Of a stretch of 64,000 bases of DNA, positions 16,665-24,205 are shown piece by piece (position 1 is the first letter of the stretch; every line of letters begins with the position of its first letter). This stretch comes from Mucilaginibacter mali (GTDB lineage: Bacteria > Bacteroidota > Bacteroidia > Sphingobacteriales > Sphingobacteriaceae). Under the pieces are notes generated by a model. It did not search any database and was not told where the DNA came from. It saw only the letters and a list, made by a program, of their open reading frames with translations. Location of the stretch: contig NZ_CP054139.1 in assembly GCF_013283875.1 (NCBI RefSeq), positions 1,922,001-1,986,000 on the forward strand, in the 5' to 3' direction. The position numbers were made by a program, and so were the translations under genes.

Positions 16665-17420
16665 ATGGCAACTTTTGTAACATCTGATCATATCGTACGG
16701 AAAATATGGGGCAGGGCAGATACCGTGCTGTTTATCTTCGCCGCTTCGGCAGCAGAGTTTGCAGTAAATAAAGCAGTTGATTGGCTTTATTTTACCGGTA
16801 AACTACCATCCGACCCACTGGGGCGATTGTTCTCAACCGTGACCTATGCCCGGCACATCATTTTTTCAGATCATGACGATGCCATCCGGGCTATCGATAA
16901 AATTACAGCCATCCATCATGGTGTAGAACAAGCCCGCGGCGCACAAATCCCTGATTGGGCTTATCGCGATGTTTTGTTTATGCTGATAGACCATTCCATC
17001 CGGGCTTTCGAATTATTAGACCGCAAGCTCACTATGAAGGAAAAGGCCGATGTATTTGATGTGTTTTATCGTGTAGGCGTACAAATGAAACTGACAGGTT
17101 TACCTGTTAGTTACCTGCAATGGGAAATGATGCGCAACCATCAGCTAAACCAGGATACCATCAGCAGCGAGTTTACCATCAATTTGTATAAACAATATAA
17201 AAAACACCTTGGCCGTATCCGTTTTTTTATTTTAAAGCAGGTGCAAATTATGATGGTACCCGAACGGGTGCGGAAACTGCTGCGCTTACGTCGTATTCCT
17301 GTATTGCTGCCAGCCTTGTTGTTTTACAAATTATTCAGGCGGATGAAGCTGGAGGGCCTGCTGAAGAATGCTCTGCTACCCGTGGAATACAAAGCGCAGA
17401 TTATGGCTTTGGATGTTTAA
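16665..17420 (+). CDS. MpaB-family (DUF2236) oxygenase-like protein
   Basis: A 251-residue helical protein of the oxygenase MpaB / DUF2236 family, which includes heme-dependent latex-clearing oxygenases and the fungal mycophenolate enzyme. Visible family traits are FSTVTYARHIIF, IHHGVEQARG and a conserved helix with HSIRAFELLDRKLTMKEKADVFDVFYRVG. Candidate heme-ligand histidines are in IHHG (~82-83) and near the DHSIRAF block (~109). Native substrate unknown. Confidence 0.7.
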   Translation: MATFVTSDHIVRKIWGRADTVLFIFAASAAEFAVNKAVDWLYFTGKLPSDPLGRLFSTVTYARHIIFSDHDDAIRAIDKITAIHHGVEQARGAQIPDWAYRDVLFMLIDHSIRAFELLDRKLTMKEKADVFDVFYRVGVQMKLTGLPVSYLQWEMMRNHQLNQDTISSEFTINLYKQYKKHLGRIRFFILKQVQIMMVPERVRKLLRLRRIPVLLPALLFYKLFRRMKLEGLLKNALLPVEYKAQIMALDV

Positions 17421-17422
17421 GA

Positions 17423-17533
17423 ATTTAACCACAAAGGACACAAAGATTTTGCACAAAGGGCGCGAAGAAATTTCTTATAAAATATTCTTTGTGCCCTTGG
17501 TGTTTCTCTGCTTTGCGCCCTTTGTGGTTAAAT
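17423..17533. repeat. AACCACAAAGG palindromic repeat element
   Basis: A 111-bp element bounded by ATTTAACCACAAAGG (left) and its complement CCTTTGTGGTTAAAT (right, with G/A changes). A further CACAAAG/CTTTGTG pair lies inside. This is a very common type of dispersed palindromic repeat in Bacteroidota and separates the MpaB and HipA operons. Confidence 0.75.
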
Positions 17534-17548
17534 CATCACTAATCCTGC

Positions 17549-17556
17549 TATATTTG
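17549..17556 (+). promoter_or_regulatory. Candidate -7 element TATATTTG
   Basis: A perfect TAnnTTTG match, but only 7 bases before the HipA-like ATG, which would give a nearly leaderless mRNA. The nearest TTTG upstream (17521-17524, in the repeat) is 24 bases away, slightly too far. Confidence 0.35.
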
Positions 17557-17563
17557 CCCTACC

Positions 17564-18358
17564 ATGAATGTCAGCCCGCCGCAATTACGCACCGTAAATG
17601 TTACCCGCTACGTTACGCCCCTGCGCGAGGGCGGCTCGTTGCCTGCCATTGCCGAGGCTGATGATGGTTTTCTGTACGTTATCAAGTTCCGTGGGGCAGG
17701 GCAGGGCGTAAAGGCGTTAATTGCCGAACTGATAGGTGGCGAGATCGCCCGTAAAATTGGCTTCAAGATCCCGGAAATTGTATTTGCCAACCTCGATACC
17801 GCCTTTGGCCGCACCGAACCGGATGAAGAAATACAGGACCTGCTAAAAGCCAGCGTGGGCCTTAATTTGGCTTTGCATTACCTGTCGGGGGCTATCACGT
17901 TCGATAGGTCTGTTACGGTGGTTGAACCCATGCTGGCATCAAAAATTGTGTGGATGGATTGCCTGCTGACCAATGTAGACCGTACACCCCGTAACACCAA
18001 TATGCTTACCTGGCACCGCGAGTTGTGGTTGATAGACCATGGCGCGGCCTTATATTTCCATCATTCCTGGTATAACTGGGAAGAACAGGCCAAACGTCCG
18101 TTTGTGCAGGTGAAGGATCATGTTTTGCTGCCTTATGCTACTGAGCTGGAAGCTGTGGATCCCGAATTAAAAGCCATTATCACCCCCGAAGTTATCCGTG
18201 GAATAGTTGGTTTAATTCCCGATGAATGGATTGCTACCGAATGGCAGGAAACGCCGGACGAGGTGAGAGATATTTACGCCCGTTTTTTGGAAACACGTAT
18301 CGCGTCATCGCACATATTTTTAAATGAAGCACAACATGCCAGAGCAGCACTTATTTGA
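17564..18358 (+). CDS. HipA-like kinase
   Basis: A 264-residue protein with HipA-kinase elements: an ATP-lysine strand YVIKFRGAGQG (~38-48), the catalytic-loop-like DCLLTNVDRTPRNTNM (~133-148) and the metal-binding LIDHGAALYF (~155-164). HipA-like kinases phosphorylate proteins such as aminoacyl-tRNA synthetases. This short stand-alone form has no HipB antitoxin beside it and instead overlaps a DUF3037 gene by 35 bases, a pairing seen in other genomes. Target unknown. Confidence 0.75.
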   Translation: MNVSPPQLRTVNVTRYVTPLREGGSLPAIAEADDGFLYVIKFRGAGQGVKALIAELIGGEIARKIGFKIPEIVFANLDTAFGRTEPDEEIQDLLKASVGLNLALHYLSGAITFDRSVTVVEPMLASKIVWMDCLLTNVDRTPRNTNMLTWHRELWLIDHGAALYFHHSWYNWEEQAKRPFVQVKDHVLLPYATELEAVDPELKAIITPEVIRGIVGLIPDEWIATEWQETPDEVRDIYARFLETRIASSHIFLNEAQHARAALI

Positions 18359-18719
18359 GTACGCCGTTATCCGCGTTGTGCCCAGGGTAGAGCGCGAGGA
18401 GTTTATAAACGTAGGCGTAATTGTTTTCTGCGCCAAGCAAAAGTTTTTACAGGCCACCTATGCCTTAAACCAGGCCCGTATGCAATGCTTTGGCACGCTG
18501 CCCGATATGGAAGAACTGCGCGAGCACCTCTGCATGTTCGAATACATTTGTACCGGCAGCCCGCAGGGCGGCCCCATCGCTTTGCTTGATGCAGCATCGC
18601 GCTTCCGCTGGTTAACGGCTACCCGCAGTACGGTTGTGCAATGCTCAAAGGTTCACCCTGGTTTGTGTACTGACCCGGCCGAAACACTGGCTAAACTACA
18701 TCAGCAATTGGTATTATAA
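18324..18719 (+). CDS. DUF3037 protein
   Basis: A 131-residue protein beginning MKHNMPEQHLFEYAVIRVVPRVEREEFINVGVIVF, which is the DUF3037 signature; the second ATG (18336) is an equally good start. The domain is usually encoded next to HipA-like kinases and may be the kinase's partner or substrate. It overlaps the kinase gene at its start and the Crp/Fnr gene by one base (TAATG) at its end. Confidence 0.8.
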   Translation: MKHNMPEQHLFEYAVIRVVPRVEREEFINVGVIVFCAKQKFLQATYALNQARMQCFGTLPDMEELREHLCMFEYICTGSPQGGPIALLDAASRFRWLTATRSTVVQCSKVHPGLCTDPAETLAKLHQQLVL

Positions 18720-19294
18720 TGATGTATCCCGAGATCTTAGCACACATTAAACGCTACATTAAGCTAAGCCCCGAACAGGAGGAGTTGATTTGCAGCAGGC
18801 TGGAACTTAAGAAGTTTAAAAAGAAGCAATATGTGTTAGAAACCGGAAAAATTTGCGCCGGCAATTACTTTGTGATAAAAGGGGTATTACGGCAATACTA
18901 CGTTAACAGCAAGCTGAACGAACAGATCATACAGTTTGGCCTTGAAAGCTGGTGGATAGCCGATCAGGACAGCCTGCTGAACCACGCGCCGGCTACAACC
19001 TATATCCAAACCATCGAAGCCTGCGATCTGCTGCTGCTTACCGAAAAGGACCGCATCTATTTGTGCGAACAGATCCCTCAACTGGAAACCTATTTCCGCA
19101 TCATGATGCAAAAGGCTTTCATAGCGGCGCAAAGGCGTATCGGCTTCATTTTTAATCAAAGCGACGAGGAACGGTACCGGTTTTTTGTAAGCCTGTTCCC
19201 TGGCTTTGTACAGCGGGTGCCGCAATATATGCTGGCATCGTACCTGGGCTTTACACCGCAGTTTTTAAGCCGGCTAAGGGCCAAAAAAGTTTGA
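18719..19294 (+). CDS. Crp/Fnr-family transcription regulator
   Basis: A 191-residue protein with a cyclic-nucleotide-binding-like beta roll (~20-110, ETGKICAGNYFVIKGVLRQYY) and a short C-terminal helix-turn-helix (MLASYLGFTPQFLSRLRAKK). This is the usual reduced Bacteroidota form. The phosphate-binding cassette residues for cAMP are not conserved, so the effector is unknown. It is translationally coupled to DUF3037. Confidence 0.8.
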   Translation: MMYPEILAHIKRYIKLSPEQEELICSRLELKKFKKKQYVLETGKICAGNYFVIKGVLRQYYVNSKLNEQIIQFGLESWWIADQDSLLNHAPATTYIQTIEACDLLLLTEKDRIYLCEQIPQLETYFRIMMQKAFIAAQRRIGFIFNQSDEERYRFFVSLFPGFVQRVPQYMLASYLGFTPQFLSRLRAKKV

Positions 19295-19319
19295 CAGGTA
19301 ATTTTTATAATCGGCAAAC

Positions 19320-19763
19320 ATGAAGGGTATCAAATTCACCGAGCAGATCATCATCCATAGCGATAGCGAAACGGTATTTGACTATACACAGGATTATGCC
19401 AATCGCCTTAAATGGGATGTGTTTTTAAAACGTGCCGAACTGATTGATGGCGCGATAAAAGCGGATAAAGGAGCAAAAGCTTATTGCGTGGCTAAAAATG
19501 GATTAGGTATGGTAACGGAGTATGTAAGCTTTAACCGCCCCAAAGTAACTGCTATAAAGATGACCAAGGGCCCGTTCATGTTCCAATCATTTGCCGGTTC
19601 GTGGACCTTTAGAGAAGTAAACACAACGGAAACCGAAGTGATATTTGTTTACTCATTTCAGCTTCGTTTCCCGTTTAACCTGGTAATTCCGTTTATCAGA
19701 TCCAACCTGCAAAATAATGTAAAGCAGCGCCTGGTTAATTTAAAGCAGCATATCGAACAATAG
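19320..19763 (+). CDS. SRPBCC-fold protein
   Basis: A 147-residue START/Bet-v1-like protein. The first strand FTEQIIIHSDSETVFDYTQDYANRLKWDVFL and the later GSWTFREVNTTETEVIFVYSFQL strands fit the polyketide-cyclase/SRPBCC fold, which holds hydrophobic ligands. It lies 25 bases after the Crp/Fnr gene and is probably the last gene of that operon. Confidence 0.75.
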   Translation: MKGIKFTEQIIIHSDSETVFDYTQDYANRLKWDVFLKRAELIDGAIKADKGAKAYCVAKNGLGMVTEYVSFNRPKVTAIKMTKGPFMFQSFAGSWTFREVNTTETEVIFVYSFQLRFPFNLVIPFIRSNLQNNVKQRLVNLKQHIEQ

Positions 19764-19774
19764 CGCCCTTAAGC

Positions 19775-19804
19775 GATAAACCCCGGCACCAGGCCAGGGT
19801 TATC
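19775..19804. terminator. Hairpin between convergent genes
   Basis: GATAAACCCCGGC and GCCAGGGTTATC pair with one bulge between the SRPBCC gene (+) and the H1-like gene (-), so it may act in both directions. Confidence 0.5.
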
Positions 19805-19830
19805 ACATTATAAAAAATCACTCAATTAAA

Positions 19831-20172
19831 CTACTTCGTTGTTTTTTCGGGCTTGGCGGCAGCCACTTTAGCTACGGCTGGTTTGGCGGCTGGTGCTTTT
19901 ACAACAGGTTTTTTCTCTGCTGCTACCGCCGGTGCAGCAGGGGCCTGGGTTTCTTTGGCCTTTGCAGGTTCAGCAGCCTTAGGGAATGTTAATTCTTTAG
20001 CTAATTGCTTGGCCAGTTTTTTGGCACCCTTGGCTATTTCTTTTTTTAGTTTTTTTGATGCCGGGCCAAATTCTGCAGTCAGTGTGTTAAGGTGTGCGGT
20101 TAAGCTAACTTCAATTTTAACTCTTGCTATCTTTTTTGCCGATTTTGCTATTTCTGGTTTCTTTTTGTCCAT
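19831..20172 (-). CDS. Histone-H1-like Lys/Ala-rich protein
   Basis: A 113-residue protein from the ATG at 20172. The N-terminal half is helical and charged (KKLKKEIAKGAKKLAKQLAKE), and the C-terminal half is a Pro/Ala/Lys tail with PAAKPAVAKVAAAKPEK, like the H1-type tails of bacterial nucleoid proteins. A DNA-binding role is inferred from composition. The GTG at 20193 lies inside the probable -7 element, so the shorter start is preferred. Confidence 0.65.
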   Translation of the reverse strand: MDKKKPEIAKSAKKIARVKIEVSLTAHLNTLTAEFGPASKKLKKEIAKGAKKLAKQLAKELTFPKAAEPAKAKETQAPAAPAVAAEKKPVVKAPAAKPAVAKVAAAKPEKTTK

Positions 20173-20192
20173 AGGAATTGTTGAATTTGACA

Positions 20193-20200
20193 CAAAAGTA
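20193..20200 (-). promoter_or_regulatory. Candidate -7 element TACTTTTG
   Basis: Perfect TAnnTTTG on the minus strand, 20 bases before the preferred ATG of the H1-like gene; no clear -33 element. Confidence 0.5.
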
Positions 20201-20375
20201 GGATAACTTAATGTTATATTAATATTATCTTTATGTTAAGTGTCATGTATTGACTTAACACAAAACCTGCTTATATATCTATAATTGAGGTAATTACGAA
20301 AGTTTCAATTGTTTCCATTTTGCTTCTGATACTTTCGCTCAAAATATTGACCTTGCAGGCAGTTCGATAGTCAAA

Positions 20376-22772
20376 TTAATTGTCCCTCAAACTATTCACC
20401 GGGTTAGCCAATGCCGCTTTAACCGAGCGTATACTGATGGTAATACAAGCGATTGTTATAGCGCTAACGCCCGATAACCCAAATACCCACCAGTTTATTT
20501 CAACGCGATAAGCAAAATTTTGCAGCCAGGTATGCATCAGCCACCAGGCAAAGGGGCTGCTGATCAGCATAGCGACGAGGATCAGCCTGATGAAATCCTT
20601 CGTCAGTAAGGTAACAATACCCATTACCGATGCGCCCAACACTTTGCGGATGCCGATCTCTTTTATGCGCTGCACCGTTACCAGCGATATCAGCCCCAAT
20701 AGGCCCAGGCAACTGATAAAGATGGCCACCATTGTGCCGGCTTTGATGAGTTTGTTGATCATCATTTCCTTTTGATACAGGTCGGCTATTTGCTTATCCA
20801 CAAAATGATATTCAAACACATATTGCGGGAAAACCCGGCGGTAAGTTTGCTTAATAGCGTCTATCAAATCTAATTGATGACCGCCAGCAATTTTAATAGC
20901 TGCATAACGGTAATAATCGGGCTGGGCGGCAATTAGTAAAGGTTGCACAGGCTGATACAGGGCAAGGCTGTTAAAATCCTTCACAACGCCCACAATAGTA
21001 CCTTGTTTATCGCTGAAATCGCCGGCGGTTAAACTGCGGCCGATGGCTTCCTGCGGGCTTTTTATCTTCAGTTTGGCCAATAATTGCTGGTTGATGATAA
21101 ACTGCGCCTTAGGGTTGATAGATGATATGGGATGCCCGGCCAAAAGCTTCAGTTTAAAGGTACTGATGTATTGCTCATCGCCAATTATACTGTTCACACT
21201 AAAATTTTCCCAGTCCTTGCCATTGTAACGTACCGAACCGCCTTTATTAGTGAAATCAGCAGGCGCACTATAACAGTAGCTTACATTTTTAACGGCCGGA
21301 TTGCTGTTCAGTTGATTACGCAGGTAATCCAGCGCGTTCAGATCGGTATTGTGGATGGGCACCAGTATCACCGCGTCTTTATTAAAGCCCATATCGGCGT
21401 TAATAAGCATTTTAACCTGCAGGGTAATGATCAGCGCGCAAACAATCAGCACTTGCGCTATTACGTTCTGTAGCACGATCAGTCCATCGCGCGAAAACCT
21501 GCGGCTCCCATTACTTTGGCCAACCATGTTTTTCAGGGCGTTGGCAGGCTTAAACCTGCTTAAAATAACAGCCGGGTAAAAGCCTGCAACCAATATGAGC
21601 AGCAACAGCAATACCGGCAGGAACACAAATACGCCGCCGCTGATAGATAGGGGCAACTGTAGCCAGTTATTCAGCACCGGTAAAAACAACATTACCGTTA
21701 ATAAGGCCAGTAATGTTGCCGCAATAGCAACATAAGCCGTTTCGGCCATAAACTGCCAAAAAATCCCGGCCGGGCTGCTGCCCAATACTTTGCGGGTGCC
21801 GATCTCCTTAGCGCGGGTAAGGCTTTGCGCCGTAGCCATATTTATAAAGTTTACACCCGCTATCAGCAATAAAGCTAAACCAACCAAGGCTAAAACGGCC
21901 AGTAAAGGCTTTGCGATAGTGCCGCTGTAGCGGCTGTTAAAATGGATATCGGATAGTGGCTGCAGGTGAAACTGGTAAACATCCACATCGCCCTTATAAA
22001 ACTTTTGGCGGATGCTGTTGATACTATTGTTGACCTGCGCCCCGGCTTGCGCGTTGTTTAGTAAAACAAATACGTTGGTTTTCGATGAAATAAAGCGCCA
22101 GTCGGTATTGATGGGTTTGTCCAGATCGGGATAAACGTCTTTTAACGATGCCAGCGAGATGAACAGATCGGCACGGATATCGGTATTTTTCACGTTATCC
22201 TGTATCACGCCGGTAATGGTAATATTGGTTTTATCGTCCAGCCTGATGGTGCGGCCAATGGCATCGTCGGTATTGAAATATTTTTTAGCTAAACCTGCTG
22301 TTATCACGGCGTTGCCCGGGGCCGATAAAGCATTACCGGCATTGCCGTGCAGCCAGTTATAAGTGAATATATCAAACAGGTCGTTATTGGTAAAGGCGAT
22401 GTTTTCGTTCTCGTAATACAGATCCGCTTTAGTCTGATCGTCCGGTTTTACCGCGACCGTAAAGCTTCGCTTCTTCAACAACACGGCTTCTTTAACAATA
22501 GCCGGGTTTTGCTGCTGAAGCGTTTTTCCTAAAATAATGGGCGACCCCTGGTCGTAAAAAACTGTGCCATCGCCAATGTGCAGATCGTTCACAATGCGAT
22601 ATGTGCGTTTGGCATTATTGTGGTAGGTGTCGAAACTTAAATGGAACGATATGAAGATAAACAGAATGATTGCGCAGCCTATGCCCATAGCCAGGCCAAG
22701 CACATTAATGGCGGAATAAAAACGTTGCTTATAAAAGTTGCGCCAGGCTATTTTCAGGTAATTGCGTATCAT
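20376..22772 (-). CDS. MacB/FtsX-type ABC transporter permease
   Basis: A 798-residue inner-membrane protein with the duplicated FtsX layout. There is one N-terminal helix (~20-42), a MacB periplasmic domain (~45-250), three helices (~285-400), a second helix plus periplasmic domain (~430-650), and three C-terminal helices (~680-790). Both cytoplasmic coupling blocks are visible (REIGTRKVLGSS and KEIGIRKVLGAS). It belongs to the Bacteroidota family of fused permeases that act as mechanotransmission or lipoprotein/drug exporters. No ATPase gene is adjacent. Confidence 0.85.
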   Translation of the reverse strand: MIRNYLKIAWRNFYKQRFYSAINVLGLAMGIGCAIILFIFISFHLSFDTYHNNAKRTYRIVNDLHIGDGTVFYDQGSPIILGKTLQQQNPAIVKEAVLLKKRSFTVAVKPDDQTKADLYYENENIAFTNNDLFDIFTYNWLHGNAGNALSAPGNAVITAGLAKKYFNTDDAIGRTIRLDDKTNITITGVIQDNVKNTDIRADLFISLASLKDVYPDLDKPINTDWRFISSKTNVFVLLNNAQAGAQVNNSINSIRQKFYKGDVDVYQFHLQPLSDIHFNSRYSGTIAKPLLAVLALVGLALLLIAGVNFINMATAQSLTRAKEIGTRKVLGSSPAGIFWQFMAETAYVAIAATLLALLTVMLFLPVLNNWLQLPLSISGGVFVFLPVLLLLLILVAGFYPAVILSRFKPANALKNMVGQSNGSRRFSRDGLIVLQNVIAQVLIVCALIITLQVKMLINADMGFNKDAVILVPIHNTDLNALDYLRNQLNSNPAVKNVSYCYSAPADFTNKGGSVRYNGKDWENFSVNSIIGDEQYISTFKLKLLAGHPISSINPKAQFIINQQLLAKLKIKSPQEAIGRSLTAGDFSDKQGTIVGVVKDFNSLALYQPVQPLLIAAQPDYYRYAAIKIAGGHQLDLIDAIKQTYRRVFPQYVFEYHFVDKQIADLYQKEMMINKLIKAGTMVAIFISCLGLLGLISLVTVQRIKEIGIRKVLGASVMGIVTLLTKDFIRLILVAMLISSPFAWWLMHTWLQNFAYRVEINWWVFGLSGVSAITIACITISIRSVKAALANPVNSLRDN

Positions 22773-22929
22773 GATGCGATGTTTGGTTTGTCAACGCAAA
22801 ATAGCCAATACTGATGGCTTAAATAACTACCTGTCAGCTTTTAACAAAACTTTAACTATTAGCAGTAATGCCTGTTTTACGTAGAGATGCTTCGTGCCTC
22901 AATGACATTGTGGAAAGAGGTGATCCTCG

Positions 22930-24123
22930 TTACGAACTTTGCTTATACTTTACGTCAATCAAGTGATTTGGCTTTAAATAAATAAAATCATTTTTAAGAT
23001 CAAGCAGCATATTAAAGCGCTTCAGCAAATCATTTCCTAAAAAGTTGAGTTCGTAACCCGCGGGGTTTATCTTGCTGCTTAAAATAAGGGCAGGGACGTT
23101 GCCGAGCGGGAAGTTATTGATAGTATAAGATGGTGTAAGCACCACATTGCTTTGAAAAGTACGATTTTGCGGATCGCTGAACGTCATCGATTTGATCAGT
23201 TTTAACCGATCCACTGGCAAGTGTTGTTTACCCACCCAGCCGCTATCAACAATCATCGCCGTTTCCGAACCCGTATCCATAGAGAAGTTGCCGGTGTATA
23301 CTTTACCATCTATCTTAAAACTGCCCCGCACCAGGGCGTTAGAGCGGTTGAAGATCAGTTTAGAGCGCTGATAACCTTTGGGTATCTTTGCTAAATTATT
23401 GTGGATAATGATCAGGCTTTTATCGTAATCCAGTTCTATGGTTTTACCCTCAAACAAGTTCCAGGCAAAGCGGCCGTCCATCTCATGGGCAGTGCTTCCG
23501 GTGGTTGATACCGGCGGATCGGTAAACACAACCTGGCCCATTTGCAAGCGGGTAACCTTAGCCATTTTATTAAAATTTGGCGTTACCTTACCTGCAATCG
23601 CATCGGGTTGGGTTACCAGTAAATGCGTCTTTTTCAAAATCGCGTCGCGCGTCAGGTGCACATCAAACGAACTAAGATCCAAGTGCAGCATCAGCGTGTC
23701 GGTATTATTGATAACCGCCTTTACCGCAATGGCATCATGAGTGGTCAGCGTAAAGGGAATGGTATCGTGAGTAGCTGCAACGTTTTTGAACTTATCTTCG
23801 GGCGGTATGGCGCTGGCGACCTGTGTAAAGCAGGAATCCTTGCCGTTCAGCAATATCACAAAATTATAGCGGGTGCCGGGCTTTACCTGTACACGGATGG
23901 AATCGATATCGGTGTAAAACGTTACGTACTTGGCTTCGCGGGTGCGGTCGGCAGTAAATACATCAGGCCTTGCGGACGGCGTCAGGGTCCACGAGTTTTT
24001 ATTTAGAAATTCTCCGTCCTTTACAGATACGCTTTTAGCGGTAGCCCTGATAACCGGTAATTTGCTTTGTGCAAAAAGAGTGTGAGCGAATAGTATGGGC
24101 AGGTATAGGAAGAGGCGTTTCAT
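22930..24123 (-). CDS. Retropepsin-like aspartic protease, exported
   Basis: A 397-residue protein with signal peptide LYLPILFAHTLFAQ. A pepsin-like active-site strand FSMDTGSETAMIVDSG (~278-293) lies in the C-terminal half and is followed by the second psi-loop LNFLGNDLLKRFNMLLDLKN (~362-380). The N-terminal half has a decayed counterpart (LDLSSFD...), so one half probably lost catalysis. Bacteroidota carry many such periplasmic aspartyl-protease-like proteins. Substrate unknown. Confidence 0.65.
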   Translation of the reverse strand: MKRLFLYLPILFAHTLFAQSKLPVIRATAKSVSVKDGEFLNKNSWTLTPSARPDVFTADRTREAKYVTFYTDIDSIRVQVKPGTRYNFVILLNGKDSCFTQVASAIPPEDKFKNVAATHDTIPFTLTTHDAIAVKAVINNTDTLMLHLDLSSFDVHLTRDAILKKTHLLVTQPDAIAGKVTPNFNKMAKVTRLQMGQVVFTDPPVSTTGSTAHEMDGRFAWNLFEGKTIELDYDKSLIIIHNNLAKIPKGYQRSKLIFNRSNALVRGSFKIDGKVYTGNFSMDTGSETAMIVDSGWVGKQHLPVDRLKLIKSMTFSDPQNRTFQSNVVLTPSYTINNFPLGNVPALILSSKINPAGYELNFLGNDLLKRFNMLLDLKNDFIYLKPNHLIDVKYKQSS

Positions 24124-24169
24124 TCCCCTAAGTTAGGATAATTATTGTTTTTGATCCATTACTAAAAGT

Positions 24170-24199
24170 AAACAGGCGGGGTATTTGCCCCGCCTGTTT
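24170..24199 (-). terminator. Perfect 12-bp terminator hairpin
   Basis: AAACAGGCGGGG (24170-24181) and CCCCGCCTGTTT (24188-24199) enclose a 6-base loop, with A/T-rich flanks. It ends the 24206 gene. Confidence 0.8.
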
Positions 24200-24205
24200 A
24201 TAAAT

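Noticed and set aside
17368..17661. 97-codon plus-strand ORF before the HipA-like gene
   Set aside because: Most of it is the AACCACAAAGG repeat, and it overlaps two real genes in another frame.
22930..24123. Possible pseudogene status of the aspartic-protease-like gene
   Set aside because: The frame is intact, with signal peptide and one full DTG site; loss of the second DTG is common in this protein type.
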